Under the pieces are notes generated by a model. That model searched no databases. It had not been told where the DNA came from and saw only the letters and a list, made by a program, of their open reading frames with translations. A program made the translations under genes and the position numbers. A stretch of DNA of 23,551 bases. Source: CBDFLD01 sp965249005. Its GTDB lineage: Bacteria > Acidobacteriota > UBA6911. This document shows, piece by piece, positions 7,869-14,938 of this stretch; the first letter of the stretch is position 1, and every line of letters begins with the position of its first letter. The stretch is taken from contig CBDFLD010000001.1 in assembly GCA_965249005.1 (NCBI GenBank), positions 1 through 23,551 of the forward strand. Reading direction: 5' to 3'.

Positions 7869-9200
7869 ATGGGTGAAAAAGAACGAAAGGGGTTTCAACT
7901 CAGCTTTAACGGATTACTCAAAGTTGATTTTCAGGGATCGCGAGTCACCTCCGAGGGTGGCCTGATTCTGGTCCGCGAGTTGGACGAACGGCTGGGGATG
8001 GGACGACTCATAGACGAGCATCTCAACGACACGCGGCAAGGCTTGAACAAACAGTTCCCGCTCGTCGATCTGCTGCGGCAATCGGTCTATAGTCGCCTGG
8101 CAGGCTACGAAGACCTTAACGATGCCGCGCGGGTCTCAGTTGATCCGACCTTTCGCTTGATCGGCTCGAAGAAAAACTGGGATCGCGGTGCGGCGCTGAC
8201 CTCGACGTTACACTGGTTCGAGACGGAGCTGCTGACGCGAGAAGAGAATCTGATCGGGCTGATGGCTCTGAACCGAGAGACACTCGCACAGGCCGAGGCT
8301 CTGGACAAGTCTGATCGCGTAGTGTTGGATATGGACTCAAGCGAGAGTCCGGTGCATGGTCAGCAGGAAGGCAGCGCCTACAATGGCCACTTCGAGTCCG
8401 TGTGTTACCATCCGCTGTTTCTGTTCAATAGTCACGGGGACTGTCTGGCGGCCAAGCTGCGGCCGGGTAACGTGCATAGCGCCGAGGACTGGGACGAGCT
8501 TCTGTTGCCGGAGATCGATTTTCAACAGGAGCAAGGCAAAGAGATCGTCTTTCGAGCAGACGCCGCCTTCGCCAAGCCAGAGGTTTACGAGACCCTGGAA
8601 GAGCGCGGCGTTCAGTATGCCATACGCATCCCGTCCAACAAGAGCCTGGAGTGGGAGATTGCCGACATCCTGTTTCGTCCTCCAGGTCGGCCCAGCCGCA
8701 AGCCACTGGTGCGCTACAAGAGCTTCCGCTATCAGGCCGAAAGCTGGTCGAGGCCGCGACGGATCGTCGCCAAGGTCGAGCATCACCAGGGCGAGTTGTT
8801 CCCGCGGGTCGGGTTCATTGTCACGAACATGAGCTTGCCGAGCCGCTCGGTGGTGAGGTTCTACAACAAGCGCGGCACGGCGGAGCAATGGATCAAAGAA
8901 GGCAAGCAGGCGACGCATTGGACGCGGCTGTCCTGCCATCGCTTCCGTGCGAATGAAGTGCGCCTGCAGTTGAGCGTGCTCGCCTACAACCTAGGCAACC
9001 TATGGCGGCGACTCGGGCTACCACCCCGGATCAAGAGCTGGTCGCTCACGAGCTTGCAGCACCGGTTGATGAAGACTGGCGGAAGGCTGGTCAAGCACGC
9101 GCGGTACTACTGGTTGCTCTTGGCCGAGGGGCATCTGGACCGTCGGTTGTTTGGTGAAATGCTCAGGCGGATCTGGGCCTTGCCGCTGCCAAGCGGTTAG
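7869..9200 (+). CDS. IS1380-family transposase, copy 1
   Basis: A 443-residue DDE transposase. The N-terminal part carries SRVTSEGGLILVRELDERLG, typical of IS1380 transposases, then a helical region (SVYSRLAGYEDLNDA). The catalytic core has the first Asp in VVLDMDSSESPVHG (154/156), the second in FRADAAFAKPEVYE (231) and the Glu in RGTAEQWIKEGK (339 or 344). YNGHFESVCYHPLFLFNSHG and LRPGNVHSAEDW lie between the two Asps, as in family members. GGAGGG at 7854-7859 precedes the ATG by 9 bases. The frame is intact in all four copies of the window, so the element may still be active. Confidence 0.95.
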   Translation: MGEKERKGFQLSFNGLLKVDFQGSRVTSEGGLILVRELDERLGMGRLIDEHLNDTRQGLNKQFPLVDLLRQSVYSRLAGYEDLNDAARVSVDPTFRLIGSKKNWDRGAALTSTLHWFETELLTREENLIGLMALNRETLAQAEALDKSDRVVLDMDSSESPVHGQQEGSAYNGHFESVCYHPLFLFNSHGDCLAAKLRPGNVHSAEDWDELLLPEIDFQQEQGKEIVFRADAAFAKPEVYETLEERGVQYAIRIPSNKSLEWEIADILFRPPGRPSRKPLVRYKSFRYQAESWSRPRRIVAKVEHHQGELFPRVGFIVTNMSLPSRSVVRFYNKRGTAEQWIKEGKQATHWTRLSCHRFRANEVRLQLSVLAYNLGNLWRRLGLPPRIKSWSLTSLQHRLMKTGGRLVKHARYYWLLLAEGHLDRRLFGEMLRRIWALPLPSG

Positions 9201-9361
9201 CCGCCCGGCTTGCAAGTCCGGAATTGGAATGCCATGGAAGGAGTGTGGCGATGTGTCTGGAAAATCGCCCACGCAGGAGTGAGAAGGTCTACTACCACGG
9301 CGACAACGGGTCATTGGGATGCGTTGACTGGATCCATGGTTGGTCTGAGGCCGGGATTTTC

Positions 9362-9390
9362 TTGCTCCCATGGTGGCTCGAGACTATTAT
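9362..9390 (+). promoter_or_regulatory. candidate outward promoter in IS1380 copy 1
   Basis: TTGCTC (9362-9367) and TATTAT (9385-9390) are separated by 17 bp and point out of the IS right end, 33 bp before it. The -10 matches consensus at 5 of 6 bases and the -35 at 4 of 6. ISEcp1 carries an outward promoter in a comparable place. Confidence 0.45.
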
Positions 9391-9423
9391 GTTGGGAACC
9401 GAGATCCAAATTGGAAATTCCGG

Positions 9424-9566
9424 TCTACTCCCACCGACATCAAATACCGATGAATCCCGAATCCGTCCCGACCTGCTTCGTAGCACGAGACGACCCGAGT
9501 CTTCGCAGGCAATCCAAATCGTTTCTTTCCACTTACTGCGTTAGCCAGCACGCGAATATGAGGATG
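9424..9566 (-). pseudogene. IS110-family transposase fragment
   Basis: The minus strand reads VLANAVSGKKRFGLPAKT, then VVSCYEAGRDGFGIHRYL and MSVGVD, before running into IS1380 copy 1. The VVSCYEAGRDGF...HRYL block is characteristic of the N-terminal RuvC-like domain of IS110/IS1111-type transposases. Upstream the frame is closed by a TAG at 9567-9569, so the N-terminus is missing too. It is part of the 191 bp captured by unit 1, which implies that the parental IS1380 copy had sat inside an IS110-family transposase gene elsewhere. Confidence 0.65.
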
Positions 9567-9612
9567 CTAGTCCCAGGTCGAAACCCGCTCTGGATCAGAC
9601 GATGAATATTCA

Positions 9613-9619
9613 GGTTGAA
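9613..9619. repeat. target duplication, right copy, of IS1380 unit 1
   Basis: GGTTGAA, identical to 7756-7762, marks where xylA resumes and where the captured segment of unit 1 ends. Confidence 0.75.
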
Positions 9620-10273
9620 ACTCTTGGCCTTCTCCCGGAGGATATTGTAAGAGCGCATGCACCCCAGAGCGAAATCCCACACCCCGTCTTCGTCTTCTGT
9701 CCGATAGGCGTGGGCGTCGAAATGCCTTGGGCCGTCCCACCGGTTATCCTCTAAAAGTTTTACCACAAAGAACGATCCCTTTTGATCTTCTGACGCGAAG
9801 CGTAGATCCTGGTCGTACTTTCCCGGCTTCTGGCCGTTCAGGTCGATGTGAAAGAGCTTTCCGCTTTCCAGGGCCTGGGCTACCGCATGATGGAAGTTCA
9901 GCCCGGGCATGGTCTCGTGCGCGTATTCGGGATTGACCCCGACCATCTGGGGATGATCCAGGGTCGTGATGAAGGCCAGCATCGATCCTGTCGTGGGCAA
10001 ATAGAGGTCGCTTCGCGGCTCATTGGGTTTGGCTTCCAGGGCAAAGCGCATTCCGTAGTCATTGTCCCGACAATACTCACACAAGAAGTTCAAGCATTCC
10101 CGGAACCAACGGATCGCGTCGCCTGGGTTTCGGCAGGCGTCGGACTCCACTCCTTCCCTTCCACCCCAGAAGACATAGATCCGGGCGCCCAGCTCGTAGC
10201 CGAGGTCTATGGATTCCATCGTCTTCTTCAAAGCATACGAACGAACCTTGGGATCATTGGATGTGAAGGCTCC
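9615..10273 (-). pseudogene. xylA: xylose isomerase, central fragment (5'-truncated)
   Basis: From GAFTSNDPKVRSYALKKT the reverse strand follows actinobacterial-type xylose isomerase continuously. It shows FWGGREGVESDA, then FALEAKPNEPR with metal-ligand Glu and active-site Lys. Next come the NPEYAHET region, HIDLNGQKPGKYDQDLRF with the metal-binding Asp residues, and PRHFDAHAYRTEDEDGVWDF. It stops matching at AKSFN, where IS1380 unit 1 enters. Beyond that the frame runs into captured DNA and ends at 9533. The first ~100 residues of the enzyme, including the catalytic His/Asp pair, are missing upstream of 10273. The gene was therefore damaged at its 5' end independently of the IS. Confidence 0.85.
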
Positions 10274-10493
10274 ATGGCATTCCTCCTGAGAAGCACCCGA
10301 TTATACCAGAATGGATCCGCTGTGCCGATTTCAGCATTGCGCAAAACGAGCGAAGAATTATAGATTGGCAACCGAGAAACGGCTCTTGCGAGCCCGCTGC
10401 GCTCTCCGCCGACCGCCAATCGCTTCCGCATCAGCTCCCGGGCGAAAGCCGGGGGCGCCCACTCCGTGGGTGAGATAGAAGACGGGTCAGGTT
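10274..10493. other. non-coding gap with small hairpins
   Basis: No convincing gene. Short stems are visible: GGCTC/GAGCC at 10381-10394, a GAAA-looped GC-rich hairpin at 10437-10454 with one mismatch, and CCCAC/GTGGG at 10458-10470. They could form terminators or a leader for the acyltransferase gene that follows. Where xylA similarity ends (about 10274), the sequence offers an AGGAGGAATGCC reading in the xylA direction, but no long frame follows. Confidence 0.4.
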
Positions 10494-11219
10494 ATGAATC
10501 ATATGGCCACCGAGGCGAAGGAAGCGACCCAATCGTTTGCGCAGCGCGTACGTTCTCGCTTCGACCGCCTCAAAGTATGGAGTCTTTCATCGCTCGGGTA
10601 CTGGATCATTCGACTGCTTGGCTCTACCATGCGATGGGAGGTACAGGGATGGTACAACCATCAGGCGATCGAGGATTCAGGGGACAAGATCATTTACACC
10701 TTCTGGCACGGACAGATATTTTCCGCCACCTACTTCTGGCGGCGCCGGGGAATCGTGGTTATGACCAGCCGGAACCGCGACGGCGAATACATCGCCAAGG
10801 TCATTCGCTGGTTCGGTTTCGGGGCGGCGCGGGGCTCCAGTTCCAGGGGAAGCCGTCGGGCTCTGGCCGAAATGATACTCGAGACCCGGCAGAGTGATAT
10901 TGCCTTCACGATCGACGGTCCCCGCGGACCCCGTCATGTCGCGAAACCTGGAGCCGTCTGGATCGCAGCCAAGACCGGATTCCCTATTCTGCCGGTGCAC
11001 CACGCTCCAAATCGAAAATGGGCTTTGTCGAGCTGGGATCGATTCCAGATACCAAAGCCGTTCACCCGGGCGCTGATCCTGATCGGAAATCCTGTCTACG
11101 TACCGCGAGACGTGAGCGAGGAGGATCGCAAACGCTATCATCTCCGGCTCCAGGAGGCGCTCGATGATCTCCGTCATCGAGCGGATTCATACTGGGATAG
11201 GAAGGAATCACCACGCTAA
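10494..11219 (+). CDS. DUF374-type lysophospholipid acyltransferase-like protein
   Basis: A 241-residue protein with the DUF374 acyltransferase pattern. A motif I-like FWHGQ is at residues 70-74 with H72 as candidate catalytic base. It is followed by VVMTSRNRDGEYIAKVIRWF, GFGAARGSSSRG and then DGPRGPRHVAKPG at 141-153, which takes the place of the FPEGT motif in this subfamily. LPVHHAPNRKWALSSWD is also typical. Members are thought to act on lipid A or phospholipid precursors at the inner membrane of diderm bacteria. The ATG at 10494 has only a weak upstream GGTCAGG; the Met three codons later (10503) is an alternative. It is the only intact host gene between IS1380 copies 1 and 2. Confidence 0.88.
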   Translation: MNHMATEAKEATQSFAQRVRSRFDRLKVWSLSSLGYWIIRLLGSTMRWEVQGWYNHQAIEDSGDKIIYTFWHGQIFSATYFWRRRGIVVMTSRNRDGEYIAKVIRWFGFGAARGSSSRGSRRALAEMILETRQSDIAFTIDGPRGPRHVAKPGAVWIAAKTGFPILPVHHAPNRKWALSSWDRFQIPKPFTRALILIGNPVYVPRDVSEEDRKRYHLRLQEALDDLRHRADSYWDRKESPR

Positions 11220-11696
11220 CTCATTGCGAACAATACCACCACGAGGCGCAGGACACCCTTTCGCTTTGGTTTTAGTCCCAGGCCGAGCGACCCGAACTCG
11301 AAGCCGTTCCCGCCGGGTCGAGAGCGCAGTCGCGACGAGGCGAATCGACGTGATTTTGGCCGAGAATCTTCTTTCCTACCTTATGGATCGGGCCGATATA
11401 CCCTCTAGAGCGCTTCGGTCTCCAGAGCCTCCCTTTGTCGCTGCGTTCTGCAACACGACGCCGGATTTGAACTCTCATGATCGCGTGTCTCTACCGTGGC
11501 CTCCTATGGGAACCCGGGAATCTTTGCGCAACCTCGAAATGAATCTACACGCAGGAGAGATGTCAAACTCTACGGTGTCCCACACTTCACGCAGCAACCG
11601 CCGCCACACCCAACCTACCGCGCGAGCCTGGCGACCGCCAGTTTTCTTACCTGCTGCCTTCACAAAAACAACTGACCAGGTAGGAACAAGAACGTA
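11220..11696. other. 477-bp gap without a supportable gene
   Basis: Open frames exist on both strands, but they are rich in Arg, Ser and Pro, lack ribosome sites and resemble no family I know. A short stem CTGGC/GCCAG near 11627-11641 followed by TTTTCTT could be a weak terminator. The segment presumably holds the promoter of the MBOAT gene that starts at 11697. Confidence 0.4.
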
Positions 11697-11972
11697 ATGC
11701 TTTTTAACTCCTTGGCGTTCCTCAAATTCTTTCCCATTGTTGTAGCTGTCTACTTTGTTACCCCCAGCCGTTACCGATGGTTCTGGCTCCTGGCCGCCAG
11801 CTACTACTTCTATATGAGTTGGAAGCCAGAGTACATCATCCTCATTATTGCTTCCACGTTAGTTGACTACTATTCCGGCCTCCAGATGAGCAAAACCGCA
11901 GACACCGCCCGGCGCAAACAATTTCTTATTCTTAGTTTGGTCACCAACTTGGGCCTTTTGTTTGCGTTTAAG
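11697..11972 (+). pseudogene. MBOAT-family O-acyltransferase (AlgI-like), N-terminal fragment
   Basis: The start MLFNSLAFLKFFPIVVAVYF followed by PSRYRWFWLLAASYYFYMSW and LVDYYSGLQMSK is the classic N-terminus of AlgI/PatA-type membrane-bound O-acyltransferases, with two or three transmembrane helices. These proteins move acyl groups across the inner membrane onto exported polysaccharides or peptidoglycan. The frame reaches LLFAFK and is cut at 11972 by IS1380 copy 2. It resumes at 14703 as KYFNFFNASL, giving a continuous LLFAFKYFNFF. The catalytic His region is not present in the window, so no functional enzyme can be made. Confidence 0.88.
11967..11972. repeat. target duplication, left copy, of IS1380 unit 2
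   Basis: TTTAAG abuts the left end of IS copy 2 and recurs at 14702-14707, where the MBOAT reading frame resumes. The functional duplication is probably the last 4-5 bases (TAAG or TTAAG). Confidence 0.75.
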
Positions 11973-12078
11973 CCCGGATTTCCAATTTGAATGAAATATA
12001 GCAACCTTTCAGCCGCCTTCGGCATCCCTATTTATAAGCGTCGGAGAATGATAAGGACACATTGGAGGGCAACACCCG

Positions 12079-13410
12079 ATGGGTGAAAAAGAACGAAAGG
12101 GGTTTCAACTCAGCTTTAACGGATTACTCAAAGTTGATTTTCAGGGATCGCGAGTCACCTCCGAGGGTGGCCTGATTCTGGTCCGCGAGTTGGACGAACG
12201 GCTGGGGATGGGACGACTCATAGACGAGCATCTCAACGACACGCGGCAAGGCTTGAACAAACAGTTCCCGCTCGTCGATCTGCTGCGGCAATCGGTCTAT
12301 AGTCGCCTGGCAGGCTACGAAGACCTTAACGATGCCGCGCGGGTCTCAGTTGATCCGACCTTTCGCTTGATCGGCTCGAAGAAAAACTGGGATCGCGGTG
12401 CGGCGCTGACCTCGACGTTACACTGGTTCGAGACGGAGCTGCTGACGCGAGAAGAGAATCTGATCGGGCTGATGGCTCTGAACCGAGAGACACTCGCACA
12501 GGCCGAGGCTCTGGACAAGTCTGATCGCGTAGTGTTGGATATGGACTCAAGCGAGAGTCCGGTGCATGGTCAGCAGGAAGGCAGCGCCTACAATGGCCAC
12601 TTCGAGTCCGTGTGTTACCATCCGCTGTTTCTGTTCAATAGTCACGGGGACTGTCTGGCGGCCAAGCTGCGGCCGGGTAACGTGCATAGCGCCGAGGACT
12701 GGGACGAGCTTCTGTTGCCGGAGATCGATTTTCAACAGGAGCAAGGCAAAGAGATCGTCTTTCGAGCAGACGCCGCCTTCGCCAAGCCAGAGGTTTACGA
12801 GACCCTGGAAGAGCGCGGCGTTCAGTATGCCATACGCATCCCGTCCAACAAGAGCCTGGAGTGGGAGATTGCCGACATCCTGTTTCGTCCTCCAGGTCGG
12901 CCCAGCCGCAAGCCACTGGTGCGCTACAAGAGCTTCCGCTATCAGGCCGAAAGCTGGTCGAGGCCGCGACGGATCGTCGCCAAGGTCGAGCATCACCAGG
13001 GCGAGTTGTTCCCGCGGGTCGGGTTCATTGTCACGAACATGAGCTTGCCGAGCCGCTCGGTGGTGAGGTTCTACAACAAGCGCGGCACGGCGGAGCAATG
13101 GATCAAAGAAGGCAAGCAGGCGACGCATTGGACGCGGCTGTCCTGCCATCGCTTCCGTGCGAATGAAGTGCGCCTGCAGTTGAGCGTGCTCGCCTACAAC
13201 CTAGGCAACCTATGGCGGCGACTCGGGCTACCACCCCGGATCAAGAGCTGGTCGCTCACGAGCTTGCAGCACCGGTTGATGAAGACTGGCGGAAGGCTGG
13301 TCAAGCACGCGCGGTACTACTGGTTGCTCTTGGCCGAGGGGCATCTGGACCGTCGGTTGTTTGGTGAAATGCTCAGGCGGATCTGGGCCTTGCCGCTGCC
13401 AAGCGGTTAG
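12079..13410 (+). CDS. IS1380-family transposase, copy 2
   Basis: A 443-residue DDE transposase with the same protein sequence as copy 1; see copy 1 for the motifs (DMD near 155, RADAAFA near 231, EQWIKE near 340). The open reading frame is intact and is preceded by the same GGAGGG site. Confidence 0.95.
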   Translation: MGEKERKGFQLSFNGLLKVDFQGSRVTSEGGLILVRELDERLGMGRLIDEHLNDTRQGLNKQFPLVDLLRQSVYSRLAGYEDLNDAARVSVDPTFRLIGSKKNWDRGAALTSTLHWFETELLTREENLIGLMALNRETLAQAEALDKSDRVVLDMDSSESPVHGQQEGSAYNGHFESVCYHPLFLFNSHGDCLAAKLRPGNVHSAEDWDELLLPEIDFQQEQGKEIVFRADAAFAKPEVYETLEERGVQYAIRIPSNKSLEWEIADILFRPPGRPSRKPLVRYKSFRYQAESWSRPRRIVAKVEHHQGELFPRVGFIVTNMSLPSRSVVRFYNKRGTAEQWIKEGKQATHWTRLSCHRFRANEVRLQLSVLAYNLGNLWRRLGLPPRIKSWSLTSLQHRLMKTGGRLVKHARYYWLLLAEGHLDRRLFGEMLRRIWALPLPSG

Positions 13411-13571
13411 CCGCCCGGCTTGCAAGTCCGGAATTGGAATGCCATGGAAGGAGTGTGGCGATGTGTCTGGAAAATCGCCCACGCAGGAGTGAGAAGGTCT
13501 ACTACCACGGCGACAACGGGTCATTGGGATGCGTTGACTGGATCCATGGTTGGTCTGAGGCCGGGATTTTC

Positions 13572-13600
13572 TTGCTCCCATGGTGGCTCGAGACTATTAT
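13572..13600 (+). promoter_or_regulatory. candidate outward promoter in IS1380 copy 2
   Basis: TTGCTC (13572-13577), a 17-bp spacer and TATTAT (13595-13600). It points into the cargo, antisense to all three cargo genes, so it would more likely hinder than help their expression. Confidence 0.4.
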
Positions 13601-13633
13601 GTTGGGAACCGAGATCCAAATTGGAAATTCCGG

Positions 13634-14309
13634 ATGAATCGTTGACTTCTTCTCGCTTGTCTAAATCTGGCCTTGACGTCGCGAAGGCTTCGTCCAGAAC
13701 GAAATTCTCTAGTTCATAGTGAGCATCCCTAAAAATCTGGTATTCAAGTGCGTTTACCACGCTCTCATTGATTGTACGGCTACACGAAATGTAATTCCCA
13801 ACATTGCATTCTCTATAAGCCAATAGGAAGCATTGTGGAATGACAACGCTTGTCAGGAACGTGCGGCCACGAAGCCGTTTAATGAGCAACATAGCTTTTT
13901 GGGAAATCGGATTTCTTATCCAGCCTGAACGAAATTGTGCTGCGATGTATTCCCTGGAGGAATTCAATTCGGCTTCATTTGCTTCTGAGTCAAGCAAGGT
14001 TTGGATATGAATGAAGATACGCGAGGGTTTATACAAGATCCCAAAAAAGTTGCCTGTCTCATCATCGAAATGAGACAGCGAATCGTGAATAACTCTCTCG
14101 ACGCCTGAAGGCTTGGTTCTGTCCCCTAGCATGGCCGAGACCGCTTTCCCTTCGGGTGAATCCATTTTGATTGTGAAGCGTATGGAATCCACCTTATCCT
14201 CTGCCAACTCCTGGTGATCTAACCCTGAAGATTTGGAAATCAACTTAGCGCTCCATTCACCCGATTCGTATTCTGCTGCCGCTCTTTGTCTTTTGCAGTA
14301 GCGACCCAC
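13634..14309 (-). pseudogene. unrecognised cargo gene, 3' end cut by IS1380 copy 2
   Basis: The minus strand is open from a GTG at 14309 for about 225 codons to NDSS. It then runs 37 codons into the IS before stopping at 13521, so the true C-terminus is lost. No family was recognised. The visible part is mixed alpha/beta and soluble-looking. It includes HQELAEDKVDSIRFTIKMDS, a basic stretch ISQKAMLLIKRLRGRTFLTS, and a Cys-containing CFLLAYRECNVGNYISC. No membrane segment or signal peptide is evident. The GTG has no good ribosome site, and an in-frame stop lies eight codons upstream. Translation may depend on the 19-codon gene just upstream, or the original start may have been lost. It lies on the same strand as the DUF5659-like gene. 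Confidence 0.5.
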
Positions 14310-14347
14310 ATTGTCTTGTCTCGCAGATTAAGACGACGTCTCGACGC

Positions 14348-14407
14348 TCAGGCCAGAAGCTTGTTTACGTTAGGTACGGTTTGTACACCGTCAATCTTCA
14401 AGTTCAT
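14348..14407 (-). CDS. possible 19-residue leader or small protein
   Basis: AAAAAGGAGAG stands 4 bases before an ATG at 14407, a strong ribosome site. The frame encodes MNLKIDGVQTVPNVNKLLA and stops with TGA at 14348. It sits between the DUF5659-like gene and the truncated 225-codon frame, all on the minus strand. It could be a real small protein, a leader for the next gene, or the original N-terminus of that gene now separated by a frameshift. It is too short to classify. Confidence 0.35.
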   Translation of the reverse strand: MNLKIDGVQTVPNVNKLLA

Positions 14408-14460
14408 CGACTCTCCTTTTTGAATTTCACGAGGTCGCCCAGTTATGAGCCTTCGTGCGC

Positions 14461-14691
14461 CTAGACGCTTACCATTCCCTTTAAATCTCTCTGCGCATTC
14501 ACGAATCCACGCACCTGAATTAGCACGAGTTCATTGTTCGCCCAGCGCAGGACGTCGGTCTGAAGGTCTGGGCTGTTCTCGAACACAAAGACACCGCGTC
14601 CCGTGTTGCTGCTGACGCCAATGAGCGTATGGCCAAGGGCGTGCAAAAATGCGGATAGCGGTAAGTCCGTGGTTCGATACGAATCCTTCAT
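14461..14691 (-). CDS. DUF5659-like small protein
   Basis: A 76-residue protein starting MKDSYRTTDLPLSAFLHALG, with a central GRGVFVFENSPDLQTDVL and ending NAQRDLKGMVSV. The pattern (TTDL..AAFL...GH.L, F.FEDSP.L..DV, N..R.LK) is that of the small DUF5659 family found in many genomes, of unknown function. The ATG at 14691 is chosen because AAGGAGAT lies directly before it. That ribosome site is also the right end of transposed unit 2. The upstream promoter has therefore been cut off, and the gene now sits inside, and antisense to, the MBOAT remnant. Confidence 0.65.
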   Translation of the reverse strand: MKDSYRTTDLPLSAFLHALGHTLIGVSSNTGRGVFVFENSPDLQTDVLRWANNELVLIQVRGFVNAQRDLKGMVSV

Positions 14692-14702
14692 GGATATCTC
14701 CT

Positions 14703-14832
14703 TTAAGTATTTCAATTTCTTTAATGCCTCGCTACGCCAGTTCTTCAACCACCTCAACATATTTTACAACGTGCCGACCTTTGATGTTCTGCTTCCGGTA
14801 GGCATATCATTCTACACGTTTCAAACCCTTAG
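14703..14832 (+). pseudogene. MBOAT-family O-acyltransferase, second fragment
   Basis: KYFNFFNASLRQFF, then FYNVPTFDVLLPVGISFYTF and QTLS continue the AlgI-like protein begun at 11697; the PVGISFYTFQ(T/S)L motif is highly typical of the family. It is cut again at 14832 by IS1380 copy 3. The next expected piece (about YTIDVYRG) is not found right of copy 3 or anywhere else in the window. Confidence 0.88.
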
Positions 14833-14938
14833 CCCGGATTTCCAATTTGAATGAAATATATCAACCTTTCAGCCGCCTTCGGCATCCCTATTTATAAGCG
14901 TCGGAGAATGATAAGGACACATTGGAGGGCAACACCCG

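Larger units (their letters stand above)
7763..9423 (+). mobile_element. IS1380-family insertion sequence, copy 1
   Basis: A 1661-bp element with one transposase gene. The left end CCCGGATTTCCAATTTG (7763-7779) matches the complement of the right end (9407-9423) at 15 of 17 positions. The left leader of 106 bp holds a small hairpin (GCCG CCTT CGGC) and a GGAGGG ribosome site. About 220 bp of non-coding DNA follow the transposase stop and contain a possible outward promoter. By eye, copies 1 and 2 are identical; copy 3 differs at 14861 and copy 4 at 21026. The left flank is xylA, but the right flank is an IS110 transposase fragment, so the simple element has no flanking duplication of its own. 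Confidence 0.95.
7763..9614 (+). mobile_element. transposed unit 1: IS1380 copy 1 plus 191 bp of captured DNA
   Basis: xylA is interrupted by exactly this segment. The duplicated bases (GGTTGAA, or its last 4-5) lie at 7756-7762 and 9613-9619. The right boundary is therefore not the IS right end but a substitute end, read inward as CCTGAATATTCA. It matches the first 12 bases of the true right end (CCGGAATTTCCA) at 9 positions. ISEcp1, another IS1380-family member, is known to move adjacent DNA this way. Confidence 0.75.
11973..13633 (+). mobile_element. IS1380-family insertion sequence, copy 2
   Basis: By eye identical to copy 1 over its 1661 bp. The left flank is the MBOAT gene. The right flank is a truncated minus-strand gene of unrelated origin. 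No duplication flanks the simple element, because its left-hand target repeat is found 1069 bp past the normal right end. Confidence 0.95.
11973..14702 (+). mobile_element. transposed unit 2: IS1380 copy 2 plus 1069 bp of cargo
   Basis: This 2730-bp block interrupts the MBOAT gene cleanly between TTTAAG repeats at 11967-11972 and 14702-14707. Its right boundary, read inward as AGGAGATATCCATG, contains GATATCCA against GATTTCCA of the left end (7 of 8). The cargo (13634-14702) holds a DUF5659-like gene, a tiny gene with a strong ribosome site and a truncated longer gene. It looks AT-richer than the host genes. Confidence 0.78.

Noticed and set aside
8337..8939. A 200-codon minus-strand frame inside the transposase, repeated in all four copies
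   Set aside because: It is the antisense shadow of the transposase core and has no family resemblance.
9224..9544. A 106-codon open frame across the right end of IS1380 copy 1
   Set aside because: Only the IS-internal part recurs in the other copies; beyond the IS it is antisense to the IS110 fragment. The IS tail frame is discussed as a finding instead.
11440..11490. A GGATTTGAACTCTC string resembling the T-arm of a tRNA on the minus strand
   Set aside because: The bases flanking TTCAAAT do not form a T-stem, and no anticodon arm or acceptor stem is present.
11164..11697. A 177-codon plus-strand open frame upstream of the MBOAT gene
   Set aside because: It has an Arg/Ser/Pro-rich composition, overlaps the end of the DUF374 gene, has no ribosome site and matches no known family.
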